64,000 nucleotides of DNA, taken from NCBI GenBank assembly GCA_046349315.1, contig JAXMCQ010000004.1, positions 219,833 through 283,832 of the forward strand, read 5' to 3'. Position 1 is the first letter of the stretch. Each line of letters begins with the position of its first letter. Below, piece by piece: positions 26,542 to 34,507 of this stretch. The notes beneath the pieces were generated by a model that had not been told where the DNA came from, did no database searches, and saw only the letters and a program-made list of their open reading frames with translations. Made by a program: the position numbers and the translations under genes. Source of the DNA: JAEUMG01 sp046349315. Lineage in GTDB: Bacteria; Pseudomonadota; Alphaproteobacteria; Rhizobiales; Aestuariivirgaceae.

Positions 26542-29500
26542 ATGACGGCGTCTCGTGCAGTAAATCCGGCACGTCCAGCTCGGAACAGGCCCTCCATGCA
26601 GGTGTCATGGCTGACGGTCTTTCTCTCCGGTATCCTGCTTCTTGCTCAAATCTCTGCCGCTCGCGCTGATCTCGATAAAGCCAGCGATGCATGGCTTGAG
26701 AATCTTGCCCAACAGGATGCCGATGGATTCGCTGACAAGCTGAAGGAGCTTGAGGGCGACATCCCGATCACGACCGATGTCAAAGAAGCGATCAAGGAGA
26801 CGATCAAATCGGCCTTTAAGCGCAAAATCGGCGAGAATATGATCAATGACGTGGCTTCACCGGCCATGTACGCGATACTTAAAAGCATTCGCGAAAAGAT
26901 CAATGCTGAACGCGGTCGTAACCCATGTGAACGGGCCGCTATCAATACCGCCTGGTCTTCGCTCGCCGTTTATGAAGGGTTGGATGGAGCGGCTGAGACA
27001 CTTTCCGAAGTCGTCGGTGCCGCGGTCGGAGCGCCAGCTCTCCTGCGCGAAATCGTCGTCGCTCTCGCTGACAAGGTTAGAAAAGAGATTGAGGAGGCAC
27101 TCAATCGTTACATGGCCGACTACAGGCTCGAGACATTTTCGCGGAACACGAGCGTTGCTGGTTGTTCGGTTGCCATCCGTGTCGTCTGGAACAAGGTCAA
27201 TGGCAAGTTTTCATTCGTCGTCATGGGAGACTGCGGCTGCCGCGAGATGATATTTGAGGGCGGCCAAGCCAAGCTCTCACGCTGGAGCATAAGCGGGGAG
27301 GGAACAGCGGAATGGGTTGGGGATGAAGTCGAACGCGAGGATGTGAGGCAAGGCAAGCGCCGTAGCAGTTTGAAGGGTGGGGCGAGGCTAGGCAAGCTGC
27401 TGGTACGCGCAATCTGCTGCACGGATGAGAACCAGCCGGATCCCAAAGCCGGCGTCGATCCCTTTGATTTCAGGCCGCGGCGGCAAGAGGACAAGTCTCC
27501 GCCACAGGATAACGCGCAGCGAACGGCAACTGGAACGGAGCAGCCTCCGCCGCGGTTACTTACGCCGCGGGAGGCGCTTGAACGCAACCGCGAGGCCGCC
27601 AAAAAGGGACGCGTCGTTACGATCCCACGAGGGCCGGTCTGCGAGGAGCAGAAAGCCCAGCTTGTCCAGCAAGCCGCGCAAGCCAAGCAGGCGGCCAACG
27701 CCAATCTCGCCGAGGCGCAAGCCGTGCTTGATCAGGTGAAGACGAGACAGAGAGCCAATGAAGCTGTCAGCGATGAGGAGCTGGCAGACGCCTTCGAGGC
27801 CGTCGAAATCGCTACTGAACGAGCACGACTTGCCCATGATGCGCTGCAGAAAGCGGAGCAGCTCGAGACCAAAAAGTGTCCCCCCGATGAAAAACATGGC
27901 TTCCTGCCGGGATCGCCGCTGCCTGACGGCCAAGAATACGTCATGCGCTTTGCCGTCGAAATCCCTGAGCAGTGCGTGGCGACGACCTATATCTTCACCG
28001 AGACTCGGGTAACCGAAACACCGATGATCAAGGAGGGAGAGAGCGGGCTCAGCACGCCAACCGAAACCCCCGAAACTCCGGAAGATGAAAGCGGCATTCC
28101 AGAATGCGTCTCCACTCCGATTTCTGTCACCCCGCCGGTCGAAGCGGTTCCCATCGATCCCGGCCTGACGCCACCTGCCGAAGAAGTTCCGCCCGTTGTC
28201 GATGAGCCGACCGAGGCACCTCCGCCGGCCGCTCGACAGCCGCCAACCGAGACGCCACCGACACAGCCGCCCGCCGAAGAACCGCCACCGATCGTCGAGA
28301 TGCCGCCTGAGGAAGCACCGCCGTCGGTCAGGCCACCCGATGAACCTGATCTCGGCCTCGTCAAAGCCGAAAGCCGCGTTGTTGAACTTGTGCTGACAAG
28401 CGTTCAGACGGGCGAGCCGGTCAGCAGTGCTGTGGTCAAACTCCTCGAACCACCGCCGGCGCTGCCGCAAACCGGGCAAACCGATCCCGCTTCAAGTAAT
28501 CCGCAAGAATTCGCGGGCGACGTTCCGGCAGGGCTGGTCGATGATGAGGGCCGCACGGAGCTCACACTCAGTGACATTCAACCCATTGAAAAGGGCGTTC
28601 CCCTCAAGGATCAGGCAGAAGCGTCACCTGAGAAGGTAGCGGCGGTCACGCCCAAAGAAAAGCGAGAGATCAGAATCGATACAGCGCCTTATAAGCAATT
28701 TACATTGATGGCCAATTCCCAGGACTTTCGATTACCGCAAGAGATCGCAACTTTGAGCGACAAGATCTGTCTCAAACGCAAATTCAAGATCGCCGACAAA
28801 CCGGTTCTGGTCATTCGCGTGCCGGAGGATCGCGCCGTCGATTTTGTCCGCAAGGTTGAGACTTCAGAAGTGTCCTTCGTTGAGGAAGATCCATGCCGGA
28901 AGAAGGAAGAATCGAGCGATCCCTATTTCGAAGGCAGCGGCTTGTGGCAACAGGAGTTCGACAATCAATGGGCGATCAAGCGCGTTGGCTACGATAAAGG
29001 CCATGCTGCTTTCGCGCTCAACGACAAAGACAAGCCTGTAACGGTTGCTGTCATTGATACAGGCGTCGACTGGTATCACCCAGATCTGGACGCAAGCGCC
29101 TTCTGGCTAAACCCGAAGGAAGTGCGAGCCAATGGCAAGGATGATGAGGAGAATGGCTACAAGGATGACCTCATCGGATGGAATTTCGTCGAGGGCAACC
29201 ATCTTCCTTGGGATTATGATGGCCATGGCACGTTCGTAACGGGGGTTATAGCGGCGAGCCGCGATAATGGCATCGGCATCGCCGGCCTTAATCCTTCCGC
29301 CCGCATCATGGTGCTCAAAGCGCTGGACGCTTTTGGTCGCGGCCATGCCTCGATGATTGCCGAAGCCATCATCTATGCAGCGGATAATGGCGCCAAGATC
29401 ATCAATCTTTCGCTTGGCGGGCGAGGACTGACACAGATCGAGCAACTCGCCGTCAATCACGCCAAGGACAAAGGCGCGATCCTGGTTGTGGCGGCCGGCA

Positions 29501-30249
29501 ATGATGGAGAAGAGGTCAGTCATTATTCGCCATCGGGGCTTCAAGGCGTGGTTGCGGTTTCGGCAACCGACCGCAATGACAGACGGGCAGGATTTTCTAA
29601 CTGGGGGCCGGAAGTCGATATCGCAGCGCCCGGTATCGACGTCCTTAGTCTGAGGGCGCGCAGTACCGACCTTCTTTCCTACATCCAGAACGTGAAATAT
29701 GAGATTGGCAAGGGTGTGCTTGGCGCCGATCGCGCCTATTACCGTGCCAGCGGCACGTCCTTTGCCGCACCGATCGTCAGTGGCACCCTATCGCTGCTCC
29801 TGTCGCGCTTCCCGGCTTTGACGACCGAGCAGGCCGTTCGCATGGTCCTGCAGTCAGCCCGCGATATCGAAACACCCGGCGTCGACAATTACACGGGCTT
29901 CGGTCTCCTCGATGCCGAGGCTGCACTCGCCAGCGATCCCGATTTCTTTATCGACAGCAAGATCAGCGGCGTCAAAGTCATTGCTGGCAAAGACGGCAAT
30001 CTTTTGAGGGTCGTCGGCACGACAGCGGCTGATGAATTTGACGGCGCGACGCTCATGCTCGGGCGGGGTGCGGCGCCCGAAAAATGGCTGAAGGTCAACA
30101 AACCCATCGTTCGCCAAATCTCAGGTGGTCCGATCATGGATCTTCCTGCTCGCTTCTTTTCTGGCGCGCCCGAGTGGACGATCAGGCTCATTACCAAACA
30201 CAAGAATGGCTCGACGCGGGAGGCACGCTTCCTTTTACGCCTGGGGTGA
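26542..30249 (+). CDS. Secreted subtilisin-like protease (S8) with very long N-terminal region
   Basis: Protein of 1235 aa. A signal peptide is centred on residues 22-41 (WLTVFLSGILLLAQISAARA); the start could be ATG 26596 (MQVSW) rather than 26542. Order: helical region with Cys residues (about 45-300), Ala/Gln/Glu-rich coiled coil (366-445), Pro/Glu-rich linker (505-605), a beta/helical inhibitor-like region (605-790), then the S8 catalytic domain (about 805-1140). The domain has Asp839 (AVIDTGVDW), His895 (DGHGTFVTG), oxyanion Asn987 (AAGND) and Ser1073 (SGTSFAAP). A beta-rich tail ends the protein. Subtilases normally carry a propeptide of about 100 aa; almost 800 residues before the catalytic domain is unusual. 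A secreted partner is encoded 31 bases downstream. Confidence 0.88.
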   Translation: MTASRAVNPARPARNRPSMQVSWLTVFLSGILLLAQISAARADLDKASDAWLENLAQQDADGFADKLKELEGDIPITTDVKEAIKETIKSAFKRKIGENMINDVASPAMYAILKSIREKINAERGRNPCERAAINTAWSSLAVYEGLDGAAETLSEVVGAAVGAPALLREIVVALADKVRKEIEEALNRYMADYRLETFSRNTSVAGCSVAIRVVWNKVNGKFSFVVMGDCGCREMIFEGGQAKLSRWSISGEGTAEWVGDEVEREDVRQGKRRSSLKGGARLGKLLVRAICCTDENQPDPKAGVDPFDFRPRRQEDKSPPQDNAQRTATGTEQPPPRLLTPREALERNREAAKKGRVVTIPRGPVCEEQKAQLVQQAAQAKQAANANLAEAQAVLDQVKTRQRANEAVSDEELADAFEAVEIATERARLAHDALQKAEQLETKKCPPDEKHGFLPGSPLPDGQEYVMRFAVEIPEQCVATTYIFTETRVTETPMIKEGESGLSTPTETPETPEDESGIPECVSTPISVTPPVEAVPIDPGLTPPAEEVPPVVDEPTEAPPPAARQPPTETPPTQPPAEEPPPIVEMPPEEAPPSVRPPDEPDLGLVKAESRVVELVLTSVQTGEPVSSAVVKLLEPPPALPQTGQTDPASSNPQEFAGDVPAGLVDDEGRTELTLSDIQPIEKGVPLKDQAEASPEKVAAVTPKEKREIRIDTAPYKQFTLMANSQDFRLPQEIATLSDKICLKRKFKIADKPVLVIRVPEDRAVDFVRKVETSEVSFVEEDPCRKKEESSDPYFEGSGLWQQEFDNQWAIKRVGYDKGHAAFALNDKDKPVTVAVIDTGVDWYHPDLDASAFWLNPKEVRANGKDDEENGYKDDLIGWNFVEGNHLPWDYDGHGTFVTGVIAASRDNGIGIAGLNPSARIMVLKALDAFGRGHASMIAEAIIYAADNGAKIINLSLGGRGLTQIEQLAVNHAKDKGAILVVAAGNDGEEVSHYSPSGLQGVVAVSATDRNDRRAGFSNWGPEVDIAAPGIDVLSLRARSTDLLSYIQNVKYEIGKGVLGADRAYYRASGTSFAAPIVSGTLSLLLSRFPALTTEQAVRMVLQSARDIETPGVDNYTGFGLLDAEAALASDPDFFIDSKISGVKVIAGKDGNLLRVVGTTAADEFDGATLMLGRGAAPEKWLKVNKPIVRQISGGPIMDLPARFFSGAPEWTIRLITKHKNGSTREARFLLRLG

Positions 30250-30280
30250 TTACCACACTGCAAGATTGGGAGATTTCCTG

Positions 30281-31651
30281 ATGAGATCGACAGTTTTGAG
30301 CGGCTTCGGCGCGATGCTACTTCTCGCTCTCCTATCGCATGGCGGATTGGCGGTGACGGTCAATATAGATGTCGTCTCGAAAGGCGAACCCGTCCCATCA
30401 ACAGAAATCTCGTTCGAAACCGCCGATGGCAGCGCAGTCAATCTCGAGACGCCAAATGCCACAACCGCTGAGCTCGTGGCCGAGGATGAACCCGCCGCAC
30501 AGCCACCGTCCGATAGCAGTGCAGATCGGCCCACGGACGCGTCGCAGACACCGACACCCGATGAACCAGCGGCATCGAGCGAGTCCACTGAGGCCAGCAA
30601 GGCTCAACCCGGTGAAACGACGACGCAGGAGGGATCCCAGACGCAGCCGACTGCGCCCGAGAAAAACAAGCAATCGAATATTCAGACGATTGCACTTCCC
30701 GATGAATTTGTCGGCAAGACACTGACAATGATCATCAAAAAGGATGGCGAAGTCATCAAGCGCCAGTCGCTGCTGATTGAGCCCAAGGAGCAGCAGGTCC
30801 CGGTCGAGGCTTTCGATGCGAGCGATGCGAAGATATCCCTCGCGGTGACACAAGCCAAATCCTGTCGGGCGGGGAAAGATTGCGATCTCCAAGTCGATGC
30901 CAAAAACGAGGGTGCAGGGATCTATAAGGGGCCTCTGTTCCTGGCAGCGCTCGTCCCGGGCGGACTAAGCGCCGTTGGCAAGGGAACAGACGCTCTTGCC
31001 TGCGGTCTCAGTTCTGCAGGCCAGCATCTGTGCCAGGCCACGGTCTCTCTTGAACCCGGCGAGACCCAACGCTGGACAATGCGGCTCTCTCTTCCTCAGA
31101 AGCTTCCGCGAAACACAGAAGCCTGTGTTGGGGTTGCCATGCCCGATCCAGCCAAGGAAGAGGGGTCGGGCTCACTCATCCAGGCTGTGCAACTGGGATT
31201 GCAGCAAAAAAAACTCTTGAGCGGCCGTGCCGATGGCCGCTTGGGATCCAAGACGAAGGCGGCGATCGTTGAATACACCAAGACGACGGAGGCTCAGCCT
31301 GACTTTCCGCAACTCTACAAGACCCTTTACAATCAAGATGCTCGGGATGCGATCCAGCTCGGTCTTGGCAAAGCGCGCTCGTGCCAGGCCCTGAAGATTA
31401 CGCCCGAGCCGGTTGCAAAGAAGGCGGTCGTCCCTTCGGCAAAGGCAAAAACGGTCGCCAACCAGACGCCGAAAAGCCAGAAGAAGAAAAAACAGGCCAA
31501 GTCGACAAAACAGCAATATGATGATGACGATGATGATGGCAACTTTAACCCGGTTGGTGTCGGAATCAGCATCGGTCTGGGAAGCGGCGGCGGCAGCGGC
31601 AAGGATCGTTACCGAAAAAAGAAAAAGTATGAAGACGTGCCCATCGACTGA
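30281..31651 (+). CDS. Secreted acidic/low-complexity protein with peptidoglycan-binding-like segment
   Basis: Protein of 456 aa with a clear signal peptide (STVLSGFGAMLLLALLSH), start ATG 30281. A Pro/Thr/Glu/Ser-rich low-complexity stretch occupies about residues 55-130. A beta-rich region follows (GKTLTMIIKKDGEV; four Cys). The segment LLSGRADGRLGSKTKAAIVEY resembles a PG_binding_1 repeat. The C-terminus has basic KKKKQ, a run of six Asp, a glycine/serine patch (SIGLGSGGGSG) and a basic tail. It probably shares a transcript with the subtilase gene, so it may be a substrate, chaperone or wall anchor for the protease. I do not recognise it as a known family. Confidence 0.75.
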   Translation: MRSTVLSGFGAMLLLALLSHGGLAVTVNIDVVSKGEPVPSTEISFETADGSAVNLETPNATTAELVAEDEPAAQPPSDSSADRPTDASQTPTPDEPAASSESTEASKAQPGETTTQEGSQTQPTAPEKNKQSNIQTIALPDEFVGKTLTMIIKKDGEVIKRQSLLIEPKEQQVPVEAFDASDAKISLAVTQAKSCRAGKDCDLQVDAKNEGAGIYKGPLFLAALVPGGLSAVGKGTDALACGLSSAGQHLCQATVSLEPGETQRWTMRLSLPQKLPRNTEACVGVAMPDPAKEEGSGSLIQAVQLGLQQKKLLSGRADGRLGSKTKAAIVEYTKTTEAQPDFPQLYKTLYNQDARDAIQLGLGKARSCQALKITPEPVAKKAVVPSAKAKTVANQTPKSQKKKKQAKSTKQQYDDDDDDGNFNPVGVGISIGLGSGGGSGKDRYRKKKKYEDVPID

Positions 31652-31727
31652 GGGGGCGGTTTGCGCAACGCTAATTTAGCGTAGTCCGCCTCGTGACCTG
31701 TCCGCAACCGCACATTATAACTTTCGG

Positions 31728-31795
31728 AGCACGCTATTGGCTGACTTGCATCGGCCAGCCTGCATAATGGCGAGGGCGGCATGCGTGTCGATGCC
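31728..31795 (-). pseudogene. Tyrosine recombinase 3' remnant, copy 2
   Basis: On the minus strand the frame reads HAALAIMQAGRCKSANSVLR, matching ALAIMQAGGWKSANVILR of copy 1, with the GGW block mutated to GRC. Only about 22 codons remain. Confidence 0.55.
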
Positions 31796-31957
31796 GCTCA
31801 CCGCGGCATGCGGCCGCTGGACCTCCTTCCTCCCAAACTTGTAGCATTATGTCCTCAAGCAAACTTAAGCCGAAACGATGCTTCTGAATTAATCCCAACT
31901 TAAACGAAACCTGCCCAGATAGTTGCGAGGGTAAAAGCAGCACCAACCCTCACTCAA

Positions 31958-31996
31958 AAAAAGGGCCTCTCGTCGAAATCGACGGGGGCCCTTTAT
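31958..31996 (+). terminator. Terminator-like hairpin
   Basis: The arms AAAGGGCC and GGCCCTTT enclose an inner CGTCG-AAAT-CGACG hairpin, with A-rich sequence before and T-containing sequence after. It can act in both directions. It lies about 300 bp after the secreted partner gene and before the pilin pseudogene. Confidence 0.6.
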
Positions 31997-32173
31997 ACTT
32001 GCGTTCCTGATACGACTGTTTTGTCGGGAACCGCGAGGTTCAATTTTTGCGAGGAGCGACTCGCGTGAAGTAACAAACTAACATAGGTCCGCCGCGATCT
32101 TGGCTAGGGGTGTGGCAAGGCCATCCCCTCTCGATGCTACCCACCGTTTGCGCGAGCAGAAGCGGTCGCAAAA

Positions 32174-32738
32174 TTGAGCACCGCGGCTAACGCGATAGCT
32201 CCACGGTTATACATTATAAAGCCAGCCTATAGTTCTTCCTTTGCCGGCACTCAAACCCAGTTCGCCTATGCTTATTCAACGGTTGGTAACAGCGCTGCAA
32301 TTGGTTTGACGAATGCGACCAATGTCCCTTTCAGCGTTACTGCCACCAATAGCGGGACCTGCACCGTCAGCGCGACGACGCTCGATTTTGGATCGCGCGG
32401 AATCCTCGACACCCAAGTCGATGCCACAAAACACAATCGCGGTGACGTGTACATCCGGTCGGCCCTACACGATCGGCCTCAATGGCGGCCTCAGCGGCGC
32501 GACAAATCCGACCCAGCGCCGGATGCGCAACCTCGCACAAACTTCCTTCATCACCTATGGCATCTACCGCGACACTGCGCGCACGCTGGGCTGGGGCGAA
32601 ACGATCGGCGTCAACACACTGGCGGGGACCGGCACTGGGAATGTCCAGAACTATACAGCCTATGGCCGTGTTCCGGCCCAGACAACACCCGCACCCCAGA
32701 CTTATAGTGACACGATCGTCGTCACCGTGACATATTGA
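32174..32738 (+). pseudogene. Spore-coat-protein-U-like secreted pilin, frameshifted
   Basis: The first frame (from 32174) gives TNATNVPFSVTATNSGTCTV, then SATTLDFGSRGILDTQVDAT. The second frame continues TIAVTCTSGRPYTIGLNGG, NPTQRRM, ITYGIYRD and ends YSDTIVVTVTY. Joined, this is a SCPU-domain (CsuA/B-like) protein of chaperone-usher secretion. The break is one extra A in AAAA at 32428-32431. Upstream sequence encodes no convincing signal peptide, so the 5' end may also be damaged. No usher or chaperone gene is nearby. Confidence 0.75.
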
Positions 32739-33001
32739 CTGTATCAAGTCTATTTATCACTAATAACTCAACGTGGTACGATCTCATCTTCTGCTGTCTC
32801 GGCTGTCGCGCCGTGGGTCAGCGCATTGAGCTTGGCAAGGTCCCCGAAGCTTCGAGAAGCCGGCATAACCCTCACCTCTGGAAAGTCGGAGCTTCCTCGC
32901 TGTTCGGGTGATGGGAACGTGCAAACTTCTCTCGAGGCGCTAGCGAGTTCGATCGTCGGGAATGTGATCTAAGATAGGGCCGAAAGTTGGGCGTTTAGTC
33001 G

Positions 33002-33175
33002 ATGCCGTGGACTCCAAATGATGCCGAAAGGCATACACGCAAAGCGAAGACTTGTGCCCTCAAAGAGCTGTGGGCAAAGGTGGCTAACGAATGCTTGGAA
33101 CGAACAGGAGATGAAGGCCGCGCTATCCGGGAAGCCAACTCAGTCGTCGCGCGACAATGGGAAGCCAAGTTTTGA
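33002..33175 (+). CDS. Small conserved-looking hypothetical protein, 57 aa
   Basis: ATG 33002 opens a 57-residue frame reading MPWTPNDAERHTRKAKT, then ELWAKVANECLERTGDEGRA and IREANSVVARQWEAKF. I recall similar small basic proteins (MPWT..DA..H...A) as widespread hypotheticals in Proteobacteria and phages. Codon use looks coding-like. The ribosome-binding site is weak. It is isolated between recombinase relics, and its function is unknown. Confidence 0.6.
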   Translation: MPWTPNDAERHTRKAKTCALKELWAKVANECLERTGDEGRAIREANSVVARQWEAKF

Positions 33176-33771
33176 TTGAGAGGATTGCTGGTGTGCCGCG
33201 CCCGACGACTTCCCCTCTTATAGCTTGTTCGAACGCCTGCTTATGAGGACAATGTAGCCGACGTTACTGGGGGCGCAGGCTCGATCCGCGGCACCTGCGT
33301 TTCAGCAGAAGGTCTCGAGCTGCCGGATGTCCAACCTCTTCAGTTTGCTGTGCGCGTGCTGAGCCATGCGCAGACAATATCCCCGAGCCTATCGCTTTCC
33401 ATCTCTTGTCGTGAAGCTCTATCGTGGCGGCATTCCGGAGGATTGGCGCGCTGCACTGATCTGACCGAGCAAAAGACAATTGAAGGACTACTGGCTAGAC
33501 GCCGGCCTCGTTATGCGTCATAGTGGTGCTACCGGGATGGCGAGCTCTCTGGGAGTTTCACGCGATCTTCCTCGGATCAACCTGAACATCACTACCCTCT
33601 GGCGGTCAGTCGGAGCACATTCACCGCCTGAGTTCGGCAGGTAGGTAATTCTCGATTCAAAATAGACTGAGTGGCGCCAATTGAAAGATTCGGACTGCCC
33701 GTGAGAACGGGCAGCTAGTGTTGTGGGGAAGCGAGCGTGGACGCTCCCAGATATATTTCGCGAGGTGTCAA
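33176..33771. other. Intergenic stretch with recombinase relic and a hairpin
   Basis: About 600 bp without a supportable gene. It holds the recombinase tail near 33384-33440. A hairpin, CTGCCCGT (33695-33702) with ACGGGCAG (33707-33714), has a 4-base loop and lies 57 bases before the SCP2-like gene start. Confidence 0.45.
33384..33440 (-). pseudogene. Tyrosine recombinase 3' remnant, copy 3
   Basis: The minus-strand frame reads ILRNAATIELHDKRWKAIGS, homologous to ILRYVENASTKELHDRRWKA of copy 1. The nucleotide match begins at the same GGAACCTAT/GAGCCTAT edge as copies 1 and 4. The catalytic Tyr is lost here. Confidence 0.55.
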
Positions 33772-34203
33772 ATGACTTGGCAAGGTGGGAAATTGCGAAG
33801 GGAAATGGGGCCAATCTCAGAGTTTGCACCTCTGAAATCTCTCGCAGCTCAACACGACGACCCGAGCGTTGTACTCAAAGCTCTCGCTGAGGCGCTCTCG
33901 GAGTTCCCTGACAAAATTAGCCTCCATGTTCGACTGGTTTCGGGCGATAGCGCAGAAACGGTCCAGCATTGGGATGTCCAGGGCGGTTCAAAGAATGCCA
34001 AAGCGCTGCAGAAGGAGCCGAAGAAATCCGATGTAACGGTCGTGATGCGGCCCGAGACGTTGATGGAAATTGCGCAAGGCCGGCTTGCGCCATATGAGGC
34101 GTTGTATTCGGGTCGATTACGTGTGGGTGGCAATATGGATGCTGCAAAGGCGATTGTGGAACATCTGACCGACCCCACAGCGCGCTATCGCGCGCCATGC
34201 TGA
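33772..34203 (+). CDS. SCP2-like (sterol-carrier-type) protein
   Basis: Protein of 143 aa from ATG 33772 (MTWQGGKLRRE); an upstream in-frame start at 33718 lies in non-coding-looking sequence. The C-terminal half, VTVVMRPETLMEIAQGRL, APYEALYSGRLRVGGNMDAA, is the hallmark of SCP2-fold lipid-binding proteins, in which a hydrophobic pocket binds acyl or other lipids. It heads a three-gene operon: a 95-aa protein starts 16 bases later, then a beta-propeller. No signal peptide. The context does not reveal the ligand. Confidence 0.75.
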   Translation: MTWQGGKLRREMGPISEFAPLKSLAAQHDDPSVVLKALAEALSEFPDKISLHVRLVSGDSAETVQHWDVQGGSKNAKALQKEPKKSDVTVVMRPETLMEIAQGRLAPYEALYSGRLRVGGNMDAAKAIVEHLTDPTARYRAPC

Positions 34204-34219
34204 GAAGAGGACGCAATCC

Positions 34220-34507
34220 ATGGCCGAGACCATCGGGAAGATCACCAACATCAAAGTGAACAGCTTCCTGCAGGGAGGCGTCAATGCTTTCGACATCTGC
34301 AACATCACGGTGAAGGAAACGGGCACCGGGACCAGCTGGCTTTTCCATCTCTGGCTGAGTAGAGATGATGCGCCTGCGGTCAACCGCGTGGTCGAAACGC
34401 AGCGATTGGCGCTGGTTCGGGAGGCGGCTTTTCGGAAGCTGACCGTTCATATCTTCGCACAGAGCGATTCGGGAAATATCGACGGGATTCAGGTCGACAC
34501 GCCGTGA
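34220..34507 (+). CDS. Hypothetical protein, 95 aa
   Basis: Small protein I do not recognise. It is beta-rich in the first half (IGKITNIKVNSFLQGGVNAF, DICNITVKETG) and helical in the second (NRVVETQRLALVREAAFRKL), then ends DGIQVDTP. No signal or membrane segment. It overlaps the next start (GTGA), so it should be translationally coupled to the beta-propeller protein and may be its partner or chaperone. Confidence 0.7.
   Translation: MAETIGKITNIKVNSFLQGGVNAFDICNITVKETGTGTSWLFHLWLSRDDAPAVNRVVETQRLALVREAAFRKLTVHIFAQSDSGNIDGIQVDTP

Larger units (their letters stand above)
31652..32173. other. Intergenic stretch with recombinase relic and terminator
   Basis: No intact gene in 522 bp. It contains a minus-strand tyrosine-recombinase relic at about 31728-31795 and a terminator-like hairpin at 31958-31996. 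The rest, to the pilin pseudogene at 32174, shows nothing I can support. Confidence 0.5.

Noticed and set aside
32760..32890. Short minus-strand frame MPASRSFGDLAKLNALTHGA
   Set aside because: Only about 30 codons, no recognised family and no neighbouring context.
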